A stretch of 64,000 nt of DNA, from assembly GCF_037893015.1 (NCBI RefSeq), contig NC_133663.1, positions 620,001 through 684,000 of the forward strand, given 5' to 3'. A model generated the notes under the pieces. The model was given only the letters and a program-made list of their open reading frames with translations. It made no database searches and had not been told where the DNA came from. This DNA is from Macrotis lagotis (taxonomy: Eukaryota > Chordata > Mammalia > Peramelemorphia > Peramelidae). Of this stretch, positions 46,011 to 57,660 are shown piece after piece. Position numbers and translations under genes: made by a program. Each line of letters opens with the position of its first letter. The stretch's first letter is position 1.

Positions 46011-46573
46011 GGGGGAGGTGGCCTCAAGCCCCAGAGGAGAGCAAGGTCCTTTTGGCAGAAGCTGCTCTAATGACCCAGGCACAGACTGGGGTCAGAAGCT
46101 CCGAGGAAAGGCAGGAAGCCTCAGGGCCTTCAGAGGCTTGAGGGGAGCATGAGCACTGACAGGCCCTGAGCCCCTCTCCAGGAGGCAGGTGGCAGGCTGC
46201 ATGGGGCTCTTCAGGATCAATAAGAGCAAATAGCAAAATGCAATCCAAGAGGGAACTTGTCTAGCTGTCACTTCTCGGTCCCCCACAAACCACCCCCCAA
46301 GAGTTAATCTGAGACTGTGGCCTTACAGCTCTGAAAAGGGAGTACCCTTCATCTCCAAACCTCTCTGCCACTGAGTACCATCTCATGGGGACAACTTCTA
46401 GAGACTCCATACTGGCTCTGATGTTCTGCGTCCTGATTGAACCCAGAACCAGTGAGGAGAGAGACAGCCCTATGGGAGATCCTGGGCCAGTCCTCACAGG
46501 TCACACTTTTAAAACGTGGATGATATAATAACTGAGCCTCCTCGTCATCTTGCATGGACTCTATCTTATTCAC
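46011..46573. other. unassigned non-coding DNA
   Basis: Nothing recognised. Confidence 0.4.
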
Positions 46574-46775
46574 CAGGTGGCACAGTGGATAGAGTATCAG
46601 GCCTGAAGTAGAGTAGCCTTGAGCCCTAATTTGGCCTCATACACATGCTGTGTGACTGGACCAAGTCTCTTAACCTTGCTTGCCTCAGTTTCCTCATCTA
46701 TAAAACGAATTGAAGAAGGAAATAGCAAACTTCTGCAAGAAAACTCCAAATAGGTTCATGGTAGTATATGACAAA
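46574..46775 (+). mobile_element. MAR1 CORE-SINE
   Basis: 'caggtggcacagtggataga', 'gctgtgtgactggaccaagt', 'cctcagtttcctcatctata' then 'aaacg', and tail 'caagaaaactccaaataggt'. Confidence 0.88.
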
Positions 46776-47399
46776 CAACTTTTCCATCTGGGGTAGTTCC
46801 ATATCTGCCAGTATGGGATGATGTAACTATGCAAACTGTTGGACAAAATCTGCATTCAGATGCAGGTTGACATTTGAACAATAAGAGTTCTTTATTCAAT
46901 TGGTATTTCCTGTGTAAGTGGTTGAGCCAACCTCCTTTGAATGATCGCAAACCTCTTCTAGGAGGTTCTAGAGTACCATGGGGCTTGATGTAATCAATTC
47001 AATGTCATCTTCCAAGAAGAGCATCTAAAGGAATCTTGTCACCCCCCAGAGAATTCTCTTCAACCTGTATTCTTCCCACCCTACTAGCACTCTTGCATCA
47101 CGGTAGCAAATACTTTTGTCAAGCAACTACCATCCAGTTTTGTGCTTCCTTGAGGATTATTTTCAGAGAAAGGGTTATGAATAGAGATATTTTTGTTGGT
47201 TCATCTTCCAAAGAATCTTAAGTGATCTTGTTATGTGGTTGAGGAGACAACTCCTTTTGTCCAGTCTAGTGGTTTAGCTTTTGTTTTGTAATAAATGAGC
47301 ACAGTGGAGTCTTCTCTTCTCTACACTTTTTGATCTATTGTAAAGATGGGTTCATTGCACGGTATCACTTCTTGTTCTCTCCCAACAGCCTCATTGATG
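46776..47399. other. unassigned non-coding DNA
   Basis: Unique-looking AT-rich sequence. It may be an old retroelement, but I could not place it in a family. Confidence 0.35.
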
Positions 47400-47690
47400 A
47401 TGCACTTAACTCATGGAATCAATGACTTCCAAAATGGGAAATTCCAGTGTTGGAGACATCTTTTTCAAGTGGTGAAACTCCTGGGTACTTGCTAGGGACT
47501 GTTATGTGTGGGAATATTGTAAACTATCATCACCTGGTGCGCTTGAGCACCAGAACATTGTTTTACTAAGTGCCACAGGAGTGGTTTAGGGATTGGAGAG
47601 GATATTTAAGCACTTGCATTTGGTTCAATAAACAGAGTAGTTAGGGATCTTGGAGAACTTGTCATCCTTGTTTTCCTTGTCTGCTGTCCC
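47400..47690 (+). mobile_element. possible solo LTR fossil (uncertain)
   Basis: A TATA-like 'gatatttaag' (about 47,601) is followed about 23 bases later by 'caataaacagag', the spacing of an LTR promoter and poly(A) signal. I see no internal viral region and could not confirm the ends. The family is undetermined. Confidence 0.2.
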
Positions 47691-47699
47691 TTCCATGTT

Positions 47700-48030
47700 C
47701 ACTTGGGGAAGATTGAGAGAGTCCAGAAAGGGACTCAACAGGTGCCCAGCAAGACCCCACTGTTACCCACCCTCTCTTGCACTCACATTGATCTTCTGGC
47801 TCTTCCCTGCCCGTGATTTCCCATCTTCTTTTCTCACCACCCCATTGGCGTCCACTTCCTCCTTCCCTCTGCCTCAGAGCATCTCTGATCTCCTTCAGGT
47901 GCTGCTCTCTTACAGTGGCATGGATACACATGTAATACATGCCCCCAGTAGAATATAAGCCCTTTGAGGGCAAGGATTTATCTTTGAATCCCCAGCACCC
48001 AGCACAGGACTTGGCACATTTGTCCAGCTC
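47700..48030 (+). mobile_element. L2 LINE 3' end
   Basis: 'agaatataagccctttgagg' then 'gcaaggatttatctttgaat', 'ccccagcacccagcacagga' then 'cttggcaca'. The part before 47,840 is weaker. Confidence 0.75.
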
Positions 48031-48074
48031 TTTGGTAACCTATGGACTATATACCACAACACTACTGTCTGAGG

Positions 48075-48250
48075 GTATTGGCGAAGATGCTGGAGTGGTG
48101 CATCATTTTCTTCTCCAATGGATTAAGGTAAACAGGGATGAAGGCACTTGCACAAGGTCACACAACTAGGAAGTGTCTGAGGTCAGATTTGAACCCAGGT
48201 ATTCCTGCCTCCATGCCCAGCATTCTATTCATTCCATCTAGCTGTCCCCC
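48075..48250 (-). mobile_element. MAR1 CORE-SINE
   Basis: 'gaagatgctggagtggtgca' then 'tcattttcttctcc', CORE 'cacttgcacaaggtcacaca', 'aagtgtctgaggtcagattt', and the reversed head. Confidence 0.85.
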
Positions 48251-48489
48251 TTCATGTTTAGTGGAGGCTTTACTAGATGTTTGTTAAATTGAACTGCACT
48301 GATTTGCATCAGGCGATGCATTTCCAATGGTAGAGATAGACTGCATTGTTGTATTCATGTTTTCTTACCCTTCTTCCCATGACCAATGGTGCACCATGGT
48401 GAACTGGTTAGAAGAGGTTGGAAGAGAGGCTGCGACCCTGGTCCCAGACTTTCACATTGAGAGCTGTCCAGTACTGTGCTTTTGGGGTG

Positions 48490-48720
48490 TCTTATTGCAC
48501 AGAACACTGGCCTGGAGTCAGGAAGACCTGAGTCTCAGATACTTACTGTGTAGCCCTAGGCAAGTCACTTAACCTCTGTCTGTCTCAGTTTCTCATCTGC
48601 AGAATGGGGGTCATCATAGATCCTCCCTCCCAGGGATGCTGTGAGGACCAAATGAGACTATCACTGGGGAGAACTTCACACAGCACCTCATACATACCTC
48701 ATGAGCACCATGTAAATAAT
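48490..48720 (+). mobile_element. MIR/CORE-SINE
   Basis: 'aacactggcctggagtcagg' then 'aagacctgagt', CORE 'gtagccctaggcaagtcact' then 'taacctctg', '3-prime' block 'gatgctgtgaggaccaaatg'. This is the MIR order in full. Confidence 0.78.
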
Positions 48721-51069
48721 TGTTCACTCTTAGCTCTAGCTCAGGAGGGAGGGGACTCCCTTCAGGGGTCTGGTCACCATGCCAGAATCTATCTGCCAAG
48801 AAAAGGGTCAAGGAGACTCTTGGGAAAGGATGAGGGGCATTGGGATGGATGCCCATGGTCACTTTTCCCAACTCTCTCACAAGCCAATCATAATGATCAG
48901 CCCAGATGATATCATATGTAACCCATTCTGAAGCCATGTCCTGCCTGCCATACATTGCTCCATTATCTGAGGAAGGAGGAGCCTGGAGAGAAAGAGAGGA
49001 CCTAAGGTCCCATCCTGCTCCCTTCTCTCTCCCTCCCACCCTCCCTTGAGATCTCAGTGGATGGCTGCAGATAAGGCAGGGTAGACAAACCATCCCTGCT
49101 CCAAAGAGCCCTAAGTGTACTCTGCCCAAAATAGCTGGGGGGCCTGGGAATTGGTGGCTCTTGGTTGCTTTCAAAATTCTAGAGATAATGAGTGTATGCA
49201 GCCCAGGGCCAAGCAGATGGTTTCTGACTCCTACAAGGGCTGCATCAGAAGGCCATGGTGAACCTGGACCAGGGTTTGCCCTTGGACACCCTCTCCTTTA
49301 TCCTCATCCTCCTCAGAAGAACCCTTCCTCTTGTGTCAGCAGCTCTTCATCTCAGCTCTCCTGAGCAGCCAATCACTCCAGAGCCATGGAGGAGAGGATG
49401 AGTGCCAGGGCACTGGCATTCTTGAGAGGTTGGGGCTTAGCCATCTGCAAAGGAACCATGATGTTCCTTGTGAGGCATCCTCTTAGAACAGGGGTCAAGC
49501 CAAGTTGAAGGTTGTCATCTGGATAAAGGCAGTGGGACTCCCAAGCTCCCCTGAGTTGAGCTGCAAAAGTGAGACTGGGATCCAGAAGATGGGCCCATCC
49601 CAAGAAATGGGAATTAGGAGATATGGAGGAGGGTCACTTGTAATGTTGGCTGAAAATTCGAGGACTAACCGCTTATGAAAAGGAGCCTGGTGGGCCAGAA
49701 ATGGGGTAGAGCTTAGAAATTAGGAAACCCCTTGGGTAGCTCTAAACAAGCTGGTGAAGAGAGAGGCAAATCCAGAAAAGACTTAGGAGGAACTCAAGGT
49801 AAACTCACAGTCTGGGGCTGTGATGTGGAGGAATTGGGCATTCAATTCAGTAGCATCCATCCTGGGTGACACTGTCTACTTCGTCACCATCATTGATTTC
49901 CAGTGACTCATTGAACAGAACCAGTAGCCCAGGGTTCATTTCTGAGGTGGCAGCCATCCCAACCAAAGATCCAGAGAGTAAGAAGGGATCTCAGGGTTCA
50001 GCTGGGCTCTGATTCTGGATGTAGAAGGCTTCTGATAGCAGCCCTCTGCCTCCCCCACTGCCTTGAGCTTTGACCCCTCTGGTGAGCCCATTTACTGTTC
50101 TTATTCTGAGTTCTCTGTGAGGTAAGCAGCTTCTCTGTTCCCAAACTCAAACCCTCATTGACCTGAGAATTCTCAGGAAGTGATGACATGTCTCTCTCTG
50201 ATGAGAAGGGATGTTTATCTTCCATAAATAGCTCCCTCTTCCTAGGTGACTCCTGGTCCTGGATTGATGCAAAGAAGGTAGGAAGGCAAGCTATTGCTGC
50301 TGTCCCCCTTCATTCTGCCCATCTGTTATGTGCTTTGTAAAACCGCTGCCTCAATGGGCCAGCTTCATGGTTCTTCAGGGGCACTGGAGCTGGAAGCTCT
50401 GGTAACACAGGCACTTGACAAATTAATTTGACTCCCACAGATCTTCAGCCAGAATGAGAGAGCCCTCCTGTGGACCCCGGCAGCTCCCATATTTCCCTAC
50501 TGAAGATGGGTCTGGCCTTCACTCCTCACAGTCACAGATGGGGCCAACTTAGGGGCACAGATGACAATAGACATGATTCTTCTCATTGTTCTCATTCCTT
50601 CAGAGAAGCCTCCAGATCTGTGAAGGGAGAAAGGCTTCAGTGGTGTTAGGGTGCTGAGGGATGCAGGGGAGAGAGCTGGCCACCAGTCCTCATGCTATCA
50701 CAACGCCCCAGGGCTGCAAGATCACCAGGTCTTCTAGGCTGCCTGAGGCCAAGGGGGTCTTGCTGATTTTTCAGGCAATTTCTCCCTGGGGATCTGGGGC
50801 TCTGAGATTGAGAAATGAGGTCTCCTCTCCGCCATCACATATCTAGATGGGCAATAGGACTGACCGTCCAGACTTGGTAGGTCCAGAAAGGAAATGATGC
50901 TTTGTCCACATTCAAAGGAAAAAAAGACACAAAAGTGAGGAATTTAGTTATTGCCTTGTGAGCACTGTGACCAGAATCCAGACATCCCCAAGTGTCCAGA
51001 CAAATGCCTCAGTTGGATATTTGAGTCTTGTGGAAGCACAGATGATCCCCTTCCTTCTACCCCAGGATC

Positions 51070-51072
<3 letters not shown>
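48721..51072. other. unassigned GC-richer DNA
   Basis: Over 2.3 kb have no recognisable repeat or exon. The 186-codon minus-strand frame (48,614-49,174) overlaps the MIR and shows no known domain. Confidence 0.4.

Positions 51073-51154
<82 letters not shown>
51073..51154. repeat. compound (GT)n-(GA)n microsatellite
   Basis: A clean GT run to about 51,107, then a clean GA run. The 260-codon + frame crossing it (V/C then R/E runs) is a repeat artefact. Confidence 0.97.
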
Positions 51155-51155
<1 letters not shown>

Positions 51156-51848
51156 AAGAAAAGTCTGGAATCATCCATATTGATCACCCTTGGTGCCCAA
51201 ACTGCACCCCAGGGAGCCTCGCCATCACCACAATTTTCTGTTGTGATGTTACTGAGAAGGGCCATGAACTCAGTCAATGAACTAAGGTCTTCAATTGGGG
51301 GCTTTCTGCTTAGCAGTTTAATGCCCTTGCCCATCAGCCCCAACCCATATGGAGATCCCCAGCACACTCAGCTTGATGCACCCCCCCCCCCAGCAGACAC
51401 TGGAGAATGTCTAATTATTCTCCACCATTTCCCATCCACTCACCACAGCAAAGAAGGTGTCTGCCAAAACTTAGCCCCACACAAGAGGTCTCGGGACTCC
51501 CTCGTTTTCCCTCCTCTCTGGCTTCATTTAGGGGAGGAGGCAGTAACTGCTATAAGACTGGGTGGACAGACCATCCCACTCTGCAATGACTTGTCCTTTC
51601 CTCCCCAAAAATGGAAGGCATGTGATGTGGTCAAACTGCTGCTTCTGTTTCATCTATGTCTCCTCTTGACTGAGGTGGAGGGGCATTGGACATGGGAAGG
51701 GTTGGGCATCTGGGGACTTCAAAGGTCAGAAGTGGGGTGAGATCCCATTCCTGAGTCTGTGGGAGCCATCCAGTGAGTGAGACCAGCTACCCTGCAGGGC
51801 TTTCTGAGAGTTCCAGTTCCTACAGCCCATGGGGTTGTTGTAGTAGCT
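51155..51848. other. unassigned non-coding DNA
   Basis: Nothing recognised. A C run lies at 51,380-51,391. Confidence 0.4.
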
Positions 51849-51905
51849 TGGGGAGGGTGGGGTTGGACCACTCCTGCCTCCCTGGGGAGGGTGGGGTTGG
51901 ACCAC
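51849..51905. repeat. 34-bp spaced tandem repeat
   Basis: TGGGGAGGGTGGGGTTGGAC plus CAC occurs at 51,849-51,871 and again at 51,883-51,905. G-runs make it a plausible quadruplex-forming site. Confidence 0.9.
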
Positions 51906-51922
51906 CTCCTAGCCCTTGGTCA

Positions 51923-52240
51923 TAATGTTTGTCCTTCAATTTTGAAGAAGGCCATGACATCAGGAGGGTGATGCCATGACAAGCATGTGAATTGGATTGG
52001 AGTGAGGGGAGGCTGTGCTAAGTCCCCAACCTCCCTTTCTCCTCAGAGTCATCTGTATCCAGTGACCTGATATGAATCAGGATGACTGGAGATGGCTCTG
52101 GATGAGAGGCAATACGGGTTAAGTGACTGGCCCAGGGTCACACAGCTAATTAGTAGCAGTTGTCTGAAGCCAGATTCAAACTCTGGTCCTCCTGACTCCA
52201 AGGCCAGTGTTCTATCCACTGCACCATGTAGCAGCACCTT
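51923..52240 (-). mobile_element. long CORE-SINE, near full length
   Basis: 'tttgtccttcaattttgaag' then 'aaggccatgacatcagg', 'gatgccatgacaagcatgtg', 'gtgacctgatatgaatcagg', CORE 'aagtgactggcccagggtca', and reversed head 'gttctatccactgcaccatg'. It has the same layout as 9191-9478 but is better preserved. Confidence 0.88.
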
Positions 52241-52574
52241 AGCAGGCTCAAGTCTCTGAGACATCATTCGAGAAACCCCTCTCCTGAAGCAGAAATGGTC
52301 TTAAGGAGGGCAGAGGGTTTGTACTTTGAATCTTGCTAAGTCTTTTTTCAGTGAATAACCTATCATGATGATGGTGATATAATGGCTGTGGAGATTGAGC
52401 TGGAAATAGGCCTGGTGGGTTGGGGGCACTGCTATTCTAAGGCTCTTGGATTCAGGATCCTGGGATATCTGGATATGAGGAGAAATCTGCATCTCAGGAA
52501 AATCATTTCAGCAAGATGGATGAAGCTGGATAGATACATGAATAAATGAATGTCTAATCACACCTGTGTTCTTG
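52241..52574. other. unassigned non-coding DNA
   Basis: Nothing recognised. Confidence 0.4.
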
Positions 52575-52660
52575 TGCTGTGGGCCAGGGCACCAAGTTCA
52601 GGAGGCAGAGCAGTCCCTACCCTCAAGAAGCTGACATTTATATGGAGGGGAAGAATGCAT
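52575..52660 (-). mobile_element. L2 LINE 3' end fragment
   Basis: 'agtccctaccctcaagaagc' then 'tgacatttatatggagggg' match the antisense L2 end. Confidence 0.6.
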
Positions 52661-53039
52661 GTGGTCTGGGTGGGGGTGGTCCTGGGGTGATGAGGGCAGC
52701 TATAGACCAATAGGCCAGGACTTTTCCAGTGGTTATGGCAGCACTGCTTTGTTTGTGGTTTCAGATATACAAAGGGAGAGACAAGAAGAAAGGAGTATTT
52801 TGGGGGGGGGTGGGATTGGGGCCAATTCTCCCACCCTGTGGTTTGTTGAGTCTGTCCCAAGGTGACCACCATTTATCTAGCCCTTAAACAGGAGAGTCTG
52901 TGAATGACCCTAGTGTCCTCTGTCTCTGTAAGAATCCTCTCCTGATAAACTCCCAGAATAGGCTGAGGACACCTACCTAATATACAATATTATGCCTATA
53001 GAATAGCATTGGGTGTAAAAATGGAGATGATGGTATCTT
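52661..53039. other. unassigned non-coding DNA
   Basis: A G run at 52,801-52,810; otherwise nothing recognised. Confidence 0.4.
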
Positions 53040-53180
53040 CAGAGATGGCACCTGGCTTGGGGTCTAGAAGACCAGAGTCTGACCTCAGCTATGTATTAGA
53101 TTTGTGACTCTAGGCAAGCCACTTCACCTCTTTTTGCCTTGGTGTTCTCATCTGTAGAATGGGGGCAGCAGCCCACAGAG
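53040..53180 (+). mobile_element. MIR SINE
   Basis: 'ggcttggggtctagaagacc', 'ttgtgactctaggcaagcca' then 'cttcacctc', 'ttctcatctgtagaatgggg'. Confidence 0.7.
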
Positions 53181-54300
53181 TCAGTGCTGTGTAAATGTCC
53201 ACCATCCTCATCATGGTCGACAGTGGGAACAGTGGCTTCATGGCTCTCAGACAGAATTAAGTTCCACAATGCTGGCCAGACCCCTTGACCACATGAATCC
53301 TTCCTGTGGAAGCTTTGTGCATGTGGGACCCACACAATGACCCATTTCCCTCAAACAGGATGTGTGGTGATGGAGAAGCTTCATGGCCAAGAACAGAGGC
53401 AGTTGGGCATCAGGGTGTTAAGTATCATAGCCCTTGAAAGACAAAGGTCCACCCTGGAAGGCTTTCTCCATTGAACTGAGGGTGCAGCAGTGGCAGTTCT
53501 GAGAGCGGAAGCCCCCATTTTGTCCTGGCACTTTCTGTCCCTACCCTCAGCCAGATTCCACACGGGAGCAAACACTCTGGGACTCCCACTCAAGTCTCAT
53601 CCACAAACTGCCAGATTTCTCTGCTCCTGGTTTAGCCTTGGCCCATACAGCTGACCCTCTGAATGCACACACGCCACCTCCTCAGGAGCTGGTTCCTTCT
53701 TTGGACTCTGGTTTTCACTAAAACACCTTGATTCTCTCTGGGGGCTCCACTCGCAGCTGGAACCAGTAAATCTGGGTAAACCCACTTACCGTGGTTGGGC
53801 TAAAAGGACCATGGTGCTCCCAGGGGCTAAGGGTGAGCTTTATGGTGGGAGCGGGGTGGGAGGGAGCAGGGACCCCAATGCAAAGGAAGCCCGGGGACAT
53901 GGGACCTCAGAACAGTCACCTCCAGATCCCAGGAGCACCTGAGGAGGAGGTCCAGGACAGATTTGATCCCTTGCCCAGCACCTGACCCTCTGGTGGCTAG
54001 CCAGCTCCTTAAAAAGGGCTGAGAAACTCAGCAGGTAGAGAGAAAAATGGTACCTCTCCAAATGAAGAAACGCACCATCTCCTCCTCACAGGAGTGGGAA
54101 AAATGGAATACTCTAAGAGTCTGGCTGTGAACCAAATCTCCTGGAAGCCCAGCCAAACTGGCTCAGTGATAAAGCAAAGAATAAGGAGGACCCTGCCAAC
54201 CCTTTGCCACTGCAGTACTTGTCAAGGGACTCTGTAAATTGAGGCAGGGGCAGCAGGTCTTAACCAGTGCCTGCTCTCAGAGGCTGAAGGGGAGAGAGGA
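53181..54300. other. unassigned GC-richer DNA
   Basis: Nothing recognised. Confidence 0.4.
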
Positions 54301-54319
54301 GTGTGGGGTGGTGAGTAGA

Positions 54320-54890
54320 GGTGGGGGAGTGTGTGGATGTGTGTGTGTGTGTGTGTGGTGTGTGAGTGGGTGTGTGTGTGTGGGTATGTGGATGTGTGTG
54401 TGTGTGTGTGGTGTGTGAGTGGGTGTGTGTGTGTGGTGTGTGAGTGTGTGTGTGTGAGTGTGTGTGAGTGGGTATGTGGATGTGTGTGTGTGTGGTGTGT
54501 GAGTGGGTATGTGGATGTGTGAGTGTGGATGTGTGTGTGTGTGGTGTGTGAGTGGGTATGTGGATGTGTGAGTGTGTGAGTGTGTGTGTGTGAGTGTGTG
54601 TGAGTGGGTATGTGGATGTGTGTGTGTGTGGTGTGTGAGTGGGTATGTGGATGTGTGAGTGAGAGTGTAGAGGTGTGTGAGTGGGTGTGGGGTGTGAGTG
54701 TGTGGGCATGAGTATGAGTGGGTGTAGAAGTGGGTATCTGAGTGCATGTGAGTGTGAGTGAGGAGCTAAGTGTGTGGATGTATGTGGGTATGAGTGTGTA
54801 GGGGTATGTGAGTGGGTATGTGGATGTGTGGATAAATGTGTGGGTATGCATGGGAGTGGGGATGTATGAGTGTGTGGGTATGTTAATGCC
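54320..54890. repeat. GT-rich minisatellite with higher-order units
   Basis: About 570 bases are built from GTGTGAGTGGGTATGTGGAT-like units and GT runs of variable length. The same 40-60 base block recurs several times (54,361-54,660), then degrades into GAGTGT/GGTATG variants. The T/H/P-rich minus-strand frames of up to 280 codons arise from it and are not genes. Confidence 0.95.
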
Positions 54891-54929
54891 CCTGTCTGTG
54901 GCTGTCTGTAGAACAACTGAACGCCCTTG

Positions 54930-55330
54930 CAACCTGCAGGCCGCCTCTTCAGCCTCCCCACAAAATTGCTGACCATAAGCAATAAATCGGTCTCTCCGGG
55001 AATGGAGTGAAGCTTTCCAAAGAATTACTCTCCAGCTTTGTAAACGCACCGGGTCACCATCCATTTAATGGAATATCATTTTTATAACATGGCACCAGGA
55101 GTCCTAAACTATAGAGTGATAAACCCTGAGTCACTGAAGACAGGTGACTGCTGCCAACGCTGTCGCTGGAAATGGGAAAGCCCCGCATCCCATAAACACC
55201 TCTGCTGGCAGCTGGCGATTGATGTGGGCATGGCTCCACCAGCTCTGCAGAAGCAGGGGCAGGATGTCTCTGGGCCGCTCGTTGCTTGTGCCCAAAGCCC
55301 AGAGGCCCATGCCAATTCTCTGGGGCTCCT
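54930..55330. other. candidate conserved non-coding element
   Basis: Unique sequence directly after the minisatellite. CpGs are retained ('taaatcggtctctccggga', 'tttgtaaacgcaccgggtca', 'gccaacgctgtcgctgg', 'ctggcgattgatg') and mixed with AT-rich cores ('ccatccatttaatgg', 'ctatagagtgataaa'). No exon signals. Its composition matches that of deeply conserved enhancers, but no alignment was possible. Confidence 0.42.
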
Positions 55331-56468
55331 TCTTTCTTCGTGGTTACCATCTGCGTGTCTCTCTGTGTCTGTTTGTCCAACTGGCTATCTCCTCCTATCC
55401 ATCCGACTCTCTCTCTCTTGAGGTTTCCTTTTGCAGACAAGTTACCTCTCCTTTCCCCAGGCCCAGAAGAAAATACACATCCGTCAGCCTGGGCCCCCTC
55501 TTGACCTCCAAGGAGTAGCGTGGTTTGGGATGGTCCATTCTAGGCAGCCCATACTGGTCCAGCAGTCAGGACCCAGCTGTTCTGAGATCTGGACATCTTG
55601 TTTGGGCCGAGGTGGGAAACACTACCTTCCCAGCTAAGTGGCTGATGTTAGGTCAGCACAAGCCTCCTGATGACTGGCTTTTAGCATCCAGGTCAGAAAA
55701 AAATCCACAAGCTCAGACTTAATGGTGCTCATGAAGAAGAGACAGACTTCTCAGTAGCAGACAAGTGGGGTCTTAATCTCAGAGAGACCTTGCCACAGGG
55801 AGGGATTCAACCCTGGCTTGCAGTGGGGTCAACCCTGCCAATGTAGGACTGGGAGGGGCCTCACTGGCCTTTAGTGACTCAAGCAGAAATGTTCTCTGAC
55901 CCCTGTTCCAGGAGTGATCCCTCAGGTGGCACAGAAGGAGCCAGGTCTCAGAGAGAGTCAGAAGTTAGGAGTCTGAGAAAGCAGTTAAGATGAAGGCAAG
56001 CCTGTTATCAACCACTATCAGGTTTTCCTGTGCACCAAGTGTCCAGGGTTGGATAGCTCCTCCTAGGGGATGGTGTAGTAGAGTTGAAGGAGATAGGAGT
56101 GAGAGGACTGAAGAAGACAGAGGTCAGAGGCCAGTGGCCTTGGTCCTGGGTTCAGAGCAAGTTTCAGAGGCACAAATCTTCCTCACCTGCAAAGGAAGGG
56201 GATGTCATAGCCTGGGGGGGGGTTTGCAAACAGAGAATAAGTGGCCTATAGATGAAGGGAATTCTTGGTCACACAGAAGTAAGGCATGATTTTGCCTCAG
56301 TCTAGATAATCAGGATGATGGGTTGAGCACCTGGCAATTATTTTTCCGCCCCGCCAGTTATTAAATATTCTTTTCCTTCTTCCACATCTCCTTCCAATGC
56401 AAAAAAGAAAAAAAAGTCATAATTAAACAGTGGAAAACAATCAAAACTCTCTGAATTGGCCAAGTCCA

Positions 56469-56470
<2 letters not shown>
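55331..56470. other. unassigned non-coding DNA
   Basis: Nothing recognised. Confidence 0.4.

Positions 56471-56511
<41 letters not shown>
56471..56511. repeat. (GT)n microsatellite
   Basis: About 20 GT units. Confidence 0.95.
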
Positions 56512-56512
<1 letters not shown>

Positions 56513-56676
56513 TTCTAAACAGTAGCCCATACTCTCTCATTCCAGAACTGGATCAGACTTCCTCCTCTGTCCTTGAGAATTGTGATTTAATATTGTGCTG
56601 ATCAGAGTTTTCATTTTTTCTGGCAATTGTTTTTAACCGAATTTGCCTTGCTTTTACTTAGAAGGACTTGGAAGGA

Positions 56677-56790
56677 GCCATTTTCACCTGGTGTTCAGGT
56701 TTGAAGGTTAGGGAGCCTGAATAACTCCTATAAATTCTGGCATAGGTTGTTATAAAGAGAGACATTAAACAGATTAGGGCCACCACATAT
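56677..56790. repeat. direct repeat unit, copy 1
   Basis: Begins GCCATTTTCACCTGGTGT and includes 'ctcctataaattctggcata' and 'agagagacattaaacagatt'. About 15 differences from copy 2 over roughly 112 aligned bases by eye, plus a 3-base gap. Confidence 0.88.
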
Positions 56791-57543
56791 TTACACACTC
56801 CTGTCCTTGCCACAAACCAAGACTTTGGCTTCCTCTGGTTCTTTGAGAGAGGGATTGTGGTAGAATGGACACACCCAGGGATTTAGAATGGAAAGACTGT
56901 GGTTAGCCAAGTACTAGTAATGAGTTACCAGTCCCAGATCTGCTGCTTCCTCCTTCCCTCCTCCCCACTGGGTGTTTTCCTCTGTTAAAAGTCCTTTCTG
57001 CCCCCCAGTCTTAGGTTTTGAGAGCTGAAAAGAGGGAGGAGACCACTGTACCACCCTGCCGGCCCTCCTCCAGCCCATGCCCAGCCCGACTGGAGCTCAC
57101 TGCCTACAAGCCAGGAAGTTGCCCATTTCTATTCAAACCTTCAGGTGTAGAGGCACAAGGGAAGAGGGTTCAGGTGCCCTCCCTGCTCTTGTTCCCCATT
57201 TCTAAGCCTGCAAAACCCTGGAAGGCCACTGCATAAAAGTGACCGAAGGCAACTTCATCTTTGTGTCTAACTTTATGGAGAGTAAGCAATGAGCCCCCCC
57301 GGGAGAATTGGGTCGTGAACGATTTCTTCCCAAACCTCGTGTAACTGTTCTGAGGCCAGGGAAGGATGGAGTCAGAGCTGGGTCTCCAGATAAGATGCTG
57401 GATTGATGCCATATCACTCCCTCATCTTATGAAGGCCTGCCTATCAGTGGAGCCACATTTCCCCCACATTCTCTTCCCTCACTCCCTCGGAAGCCAAGGG
57501 CAAGAAAGAGAGGTTTCACATTGACTTTAAGGGGGCTGACATT
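56791..57543. other. unassigned non-coding DNA between the repeat copies
   Basis: Nothing recognised. Confidence 0.4.
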
Positions 57544-57660
57544 GCCATTTTCACCTGGTGTGCGGGTCTGAAGGTCTGAGAGCCTATAAATTAACTCCTA
57601 TAAATCCTGGCATAGGTTCTTAAAAAGAGAGACATTAATCAGATCAGGGGCACAACACAC
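57544..57660. repeat. direct repeat unit, copy 2
   Basis: Partner of 56,677-56,790, offset 867 bases, same strand. I cannot assign the unit to a known repeat family. Confidence 0.88.

Noticed and set aside
48614-49174. 186-codon minus-strand frame
   Set aside because: Its end lies inside a MIR copy and there is no homology I can name.
50958-51740. 260-codon + frame
   Set aside because: It is carried through (GT)n-(GA)n and low-complexity DNA. The flanking residues match no protein I know.
54222-55064. Minus-strand frames of 156-280 codons rich in T, H and P
   Set aside because: They are translations of the GT minisatellite and have no start context or homology.
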